DNA of 52,487 bases from NCBI GenBank assembly GCA_015657535.1, contig JADHZB010000376.1, forward strand, positions 1 to 52,487, written 5' to 3'. Each line of letters begins with the position of its first letter. Position 1 is the stretch's first letter. The notes beneath the pieces are model-generated. The model was not told the origin of the DNA. It did not search any database and saw only the letters and a program-made list of their open reading frames with translations. The stretch comes from Nephromyces sp. MM_2019 (lineage: Eukaryota; Apicomplexa; Aconoidasida; Nephromycida). Positions 50,015 to 52,487 of this stretch are shown here, piece by piece. A program made the translations under genes and the position numbers.

Positions 50015-52487
50015 TTATGTGTGATGAAAATTGAAATTGAGGATATAGTTTTTATTTGCATTGGTGTGTGGAAGATCCATATGATGTTTTAATATAGTGT
50101 GATGATGTTTATCTTTTCTGTGTGTATCCTCCTTATTATTTTCCTTTATTTCATATGCAATAAATGAGAGCTGATTATGAGGTGTAAATTTCATTAATTC
50201 AATTCGCCTTAGAAGTGGGACATTGTTAATTAACCAATTCTTCAAATCAAGATACATACTGACATATATATATATATATATTAATATTAATATATACACA
50301 CACATAGATATTTACATTTATACATATATTTAAATAATCATCATATGGACAAAAACACACATATAATAATCAAATCATACACAAACATATAAATATTTAT
50401 ATATACATATGTATATTATATTAACTTAGAATTACCTTCCATATGAAAATGTGTAAATGTTTTCAGGATTAAAGAAACCAATAATATCCTTATCTCCATC
50501 ACTCAGAGGGGAAGTAGAATGTGTCTGATTTCATAAGTTCGAATTTATTAGTTTTAAAACAAATAAATAATTTAATAAAAAGAGTTATATCAACAGGAAA
50601 TCAAGTTTACACACATATTCTACGCAGCCTTACATAAAGATACACTACACCAACAATTCACAATGTAAAATATAATTTCCGCAAATCTTAACCCCATTAC
50701 TACACACACCCATTACTATAACTATACATACACTATCATATAACCTCCCATCCCACCCTCCACAACAATCAGATAGCCACCCCACTCCCTATACATACAT
50801 GTGATTTAAATTTGTGTCCAAATAAAGAGAAATCATGAGAAGTTCCTCGTTCAAAGGTGTTTATAATTTCCCTTCGTTCTTTCATGTGTTGGGCGTCCTC
50901 ATATATTTTATTACCCAAACTGGGTGCCCTCTCACATCCACAGGGGAGGTAACATTGGATTTTTGTATTTATAAAGTCTTGGTTACACATTGGTAAGTAT
51001 CCATATTCTTTACTATGAGTTGCACACAAATGTGTAACTACAAGGCAATCAACAGAGGAGTAAAGAGGAAAAGTAATGTGTGGATTGATGTGAAATTTGG
51101 TAGGAGTTCTCGGATTATTTTCAGTCGTATTTTTGTGGGTCCCATTTTCTACAGATGATAACCTCCTCAAGAGTCTACGTGTGTATGACGATGTGGGAGA
51201 GTGTGTCGTGTGTGTCTCATGAACTTCTCCAAATGAATACTTTAGCATCCGACAACTTGGAAGAGTCTTCATAAAGGCAAGGATTGCCTTACTTACACCT
51301 GATGATATGTATGTTTGGGTAAAGTAACGTATTTTAGTTAGAGTGTGCATTCATGTGTGTGTATGTATATTGGAAAGAGTAGAGATTTGTGGTCAGATTA
51401 AGTGTGATTATATATTTGAACTAGAAAGTATCTGATTGTATGTGAGTATAATATAATACTAGATTGATTAAGTATGTTTATGGTTCAATATTAATAAATA
51501 TGCAAGTACTATTTTTATGAGAAATATGTAACTCACACACAAACACACAATTTACCTGTGGTAAAAAAATCCATTTCATTTTTATGATTAAGTTCAACAC
51601 CGAAATATGTTAGGCCTTCCGGTTTCTTTTTGAATCGGCCTTGTATTTGTATTTCAAAAACACGTTTTCTATTTTCAAACACATTTCTGATTAAATAATG
51701 GTAAATCGAGGAAATACTTAATTATTCTAATATATATTGTAAAGCATGCATAATGTTTTAAAAATCATTGAAAATTTCATTAAACCTATTTGATGTAAAT
51801 CACATATTCATTTATTAAAATTCATTAATTGGAGTTTATATCTAGTATTTATAATGAAACTTCTGCCTAAATTAAACATACACACATATAACACGCATAT
51901 CTAGATATAATCACATATCCAAAAATGAATATCTAGATACGCACAAATGCTATTCAAAACCTACAAAATAACTTATATTCTAACACACTATGAATTATAA
52001 AATATAACCTACACATATACTACAAAACATACAACATAACCCACTCACATTTCAAAGCATATAACTTAACCCACACATAAACACATTCTACAAATCAAAT
52101 AGCATAACCCTCACACGCACATGCTAGAAAAAGTGTAGCATTATTTAAACACACATACTTATTACAAAAAATGTAACATATTTTACACATATGCATACGC
52201 ACACGAGTTAAAATTAACCCACCCATACACCTTCAAAAAATGATAAAAGAGTACAAACATCATAATAAAAAAAATAAAAATTACCAAAATTACCTATATT
52301 TGAAGTTTTCTAAATTTTCAGGCCTAAACAAAACTAGGCAATAACCTTTAAAAAAATCATTTTCAAAAAGTATTGGATTGTGTGTATTTGGGTGAAAAAT
52401 ACAATTATTTTCAATGTTTAGTTTATAAAAATTTGAGTCTGGTATATCTCCATTATTTTGATTATTATTATATCCACCATCATCTAG
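50015..52487 (-). CDS. DUF1769-family protein (5' end beyond window)
   Basis: The family is widespread in plants, fungi and protists; its biochemical role is unknown. Five exons join in phase: 52294 to beyond 52487, 51556-51686, 50799-51298, 50436-50524, 50015-50258, giving 385 residues in the window. The hallmark block is in exon 2, FEIQIQGRFKKKPEGLTYFG, continuing into exon 3 with AILAFMKTLPSCRMLKYSFG. The other conserved end, FFNPENIYTFSYGSMYLDLK then NWLINNVP, crosses the exon 4/5 junction. Exon 1 (FKGYCLVLFRPENLENFKY) fits the region before the hallmark. A family-atypical Ser/Thr/His-rich insert (ETHTTHSPTSSYTRR) sits in exon 3 and comes partly from a CA repeat. The C-terminal tail after YEIKENN is Lys/His-rich and probably disordered. 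The acceptor at 51299 is inferred from phase and homology. Confidence 0.85.

Noticed and set aside
1..52487. tRNA, rRNA, spliceosomal RNA, CRISPR array or transposon
   Set aside because: I scanned for tRNA B-box strings, U2/U6 landmarks, regularly spaced palindromic repeats, terminal inverted repeats and transposase motifs and saw none; a covariance-model search would be needed to exclude small RNAs.

Overview
The window looks like nuclear DNA of an apicomplexan parasite. It is very AT-rich, uses a standard stop-codon set (TAA, TAG and TGA all end reconstructed genes), and is intron-rich with GT-AG introns. It carries an ApiAP2-type transcription factor and a nuclear FabZ (apicoplast type II fatty-acid synthesis) with a bipartite-looking leader. 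FabZ argues against Theileria, Babesia and Cryptosporidium, which lack this pathway; I cannot name a genus. Nearly all genes had to be pieced together from splice signals, and most reconstructions close in phase from ATG to stop.

Layout, left to right: RAD9-like checkpoint clamp subunit (minus, runs off the left edge); a divergent 2.1 kb microsatellite-rich intergenic region with a TG minisatellite; NOSIP-like protein (plus); a 3.3 kb repeat-rich gap; an unrecognised two-membrane-segment protein of 10 exons (plus); a small unrecognised gene (minus); a long coiled-coil protein with at least 20 short exons (plus); CCDC124/Lso2-like ribosome-associated protein (minus); two tiny candidate genes (plus); FabZ (minus); METTL16-like m6A methyltransferase (plus, intronless); PP4 catalytic subunit (minus, 9 exons); a 4.9 kb gap; ApiAP2 factor (minus) preceded by another Ser/Asp-rich gene (minus); a 5.2 kb gap; a small mitochondrial IF1-like protein (minus); a 3.2 kb gap; ribosomal protein uL6/RPL9 (plus); and a DUF1769-family protein (minus, runs off the right edge).

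The genes are mostly housekeeping: DNA damage response (RAD9, PP4), RNA and translation (METTL16, RPL9, CCDC124), splicing or ubiquitin (NOSIP), lipid synthesis (FabZ), mitochondrial energy (IF1-like) and stage-specific transcription (ApiAP2). There is no sign of an operon, transposon, tRNA or rRNA.

The most unusual signal is not a gene. CA/TG microsatellites fill introns and intergenic regions of the flanking compartments (about 1-9300, 28800-30600, 33500-39300, 46100-52487) but are nearly absent from about 12500-24900. They are strand-polarised: within one gene neighbouring introns are often CA-rich and then TG-rich on the coding strand. Where the repeat enters exons it appears only as CA in the sense strand, giving Thr-His tracts in loops of several unrelated proteins.
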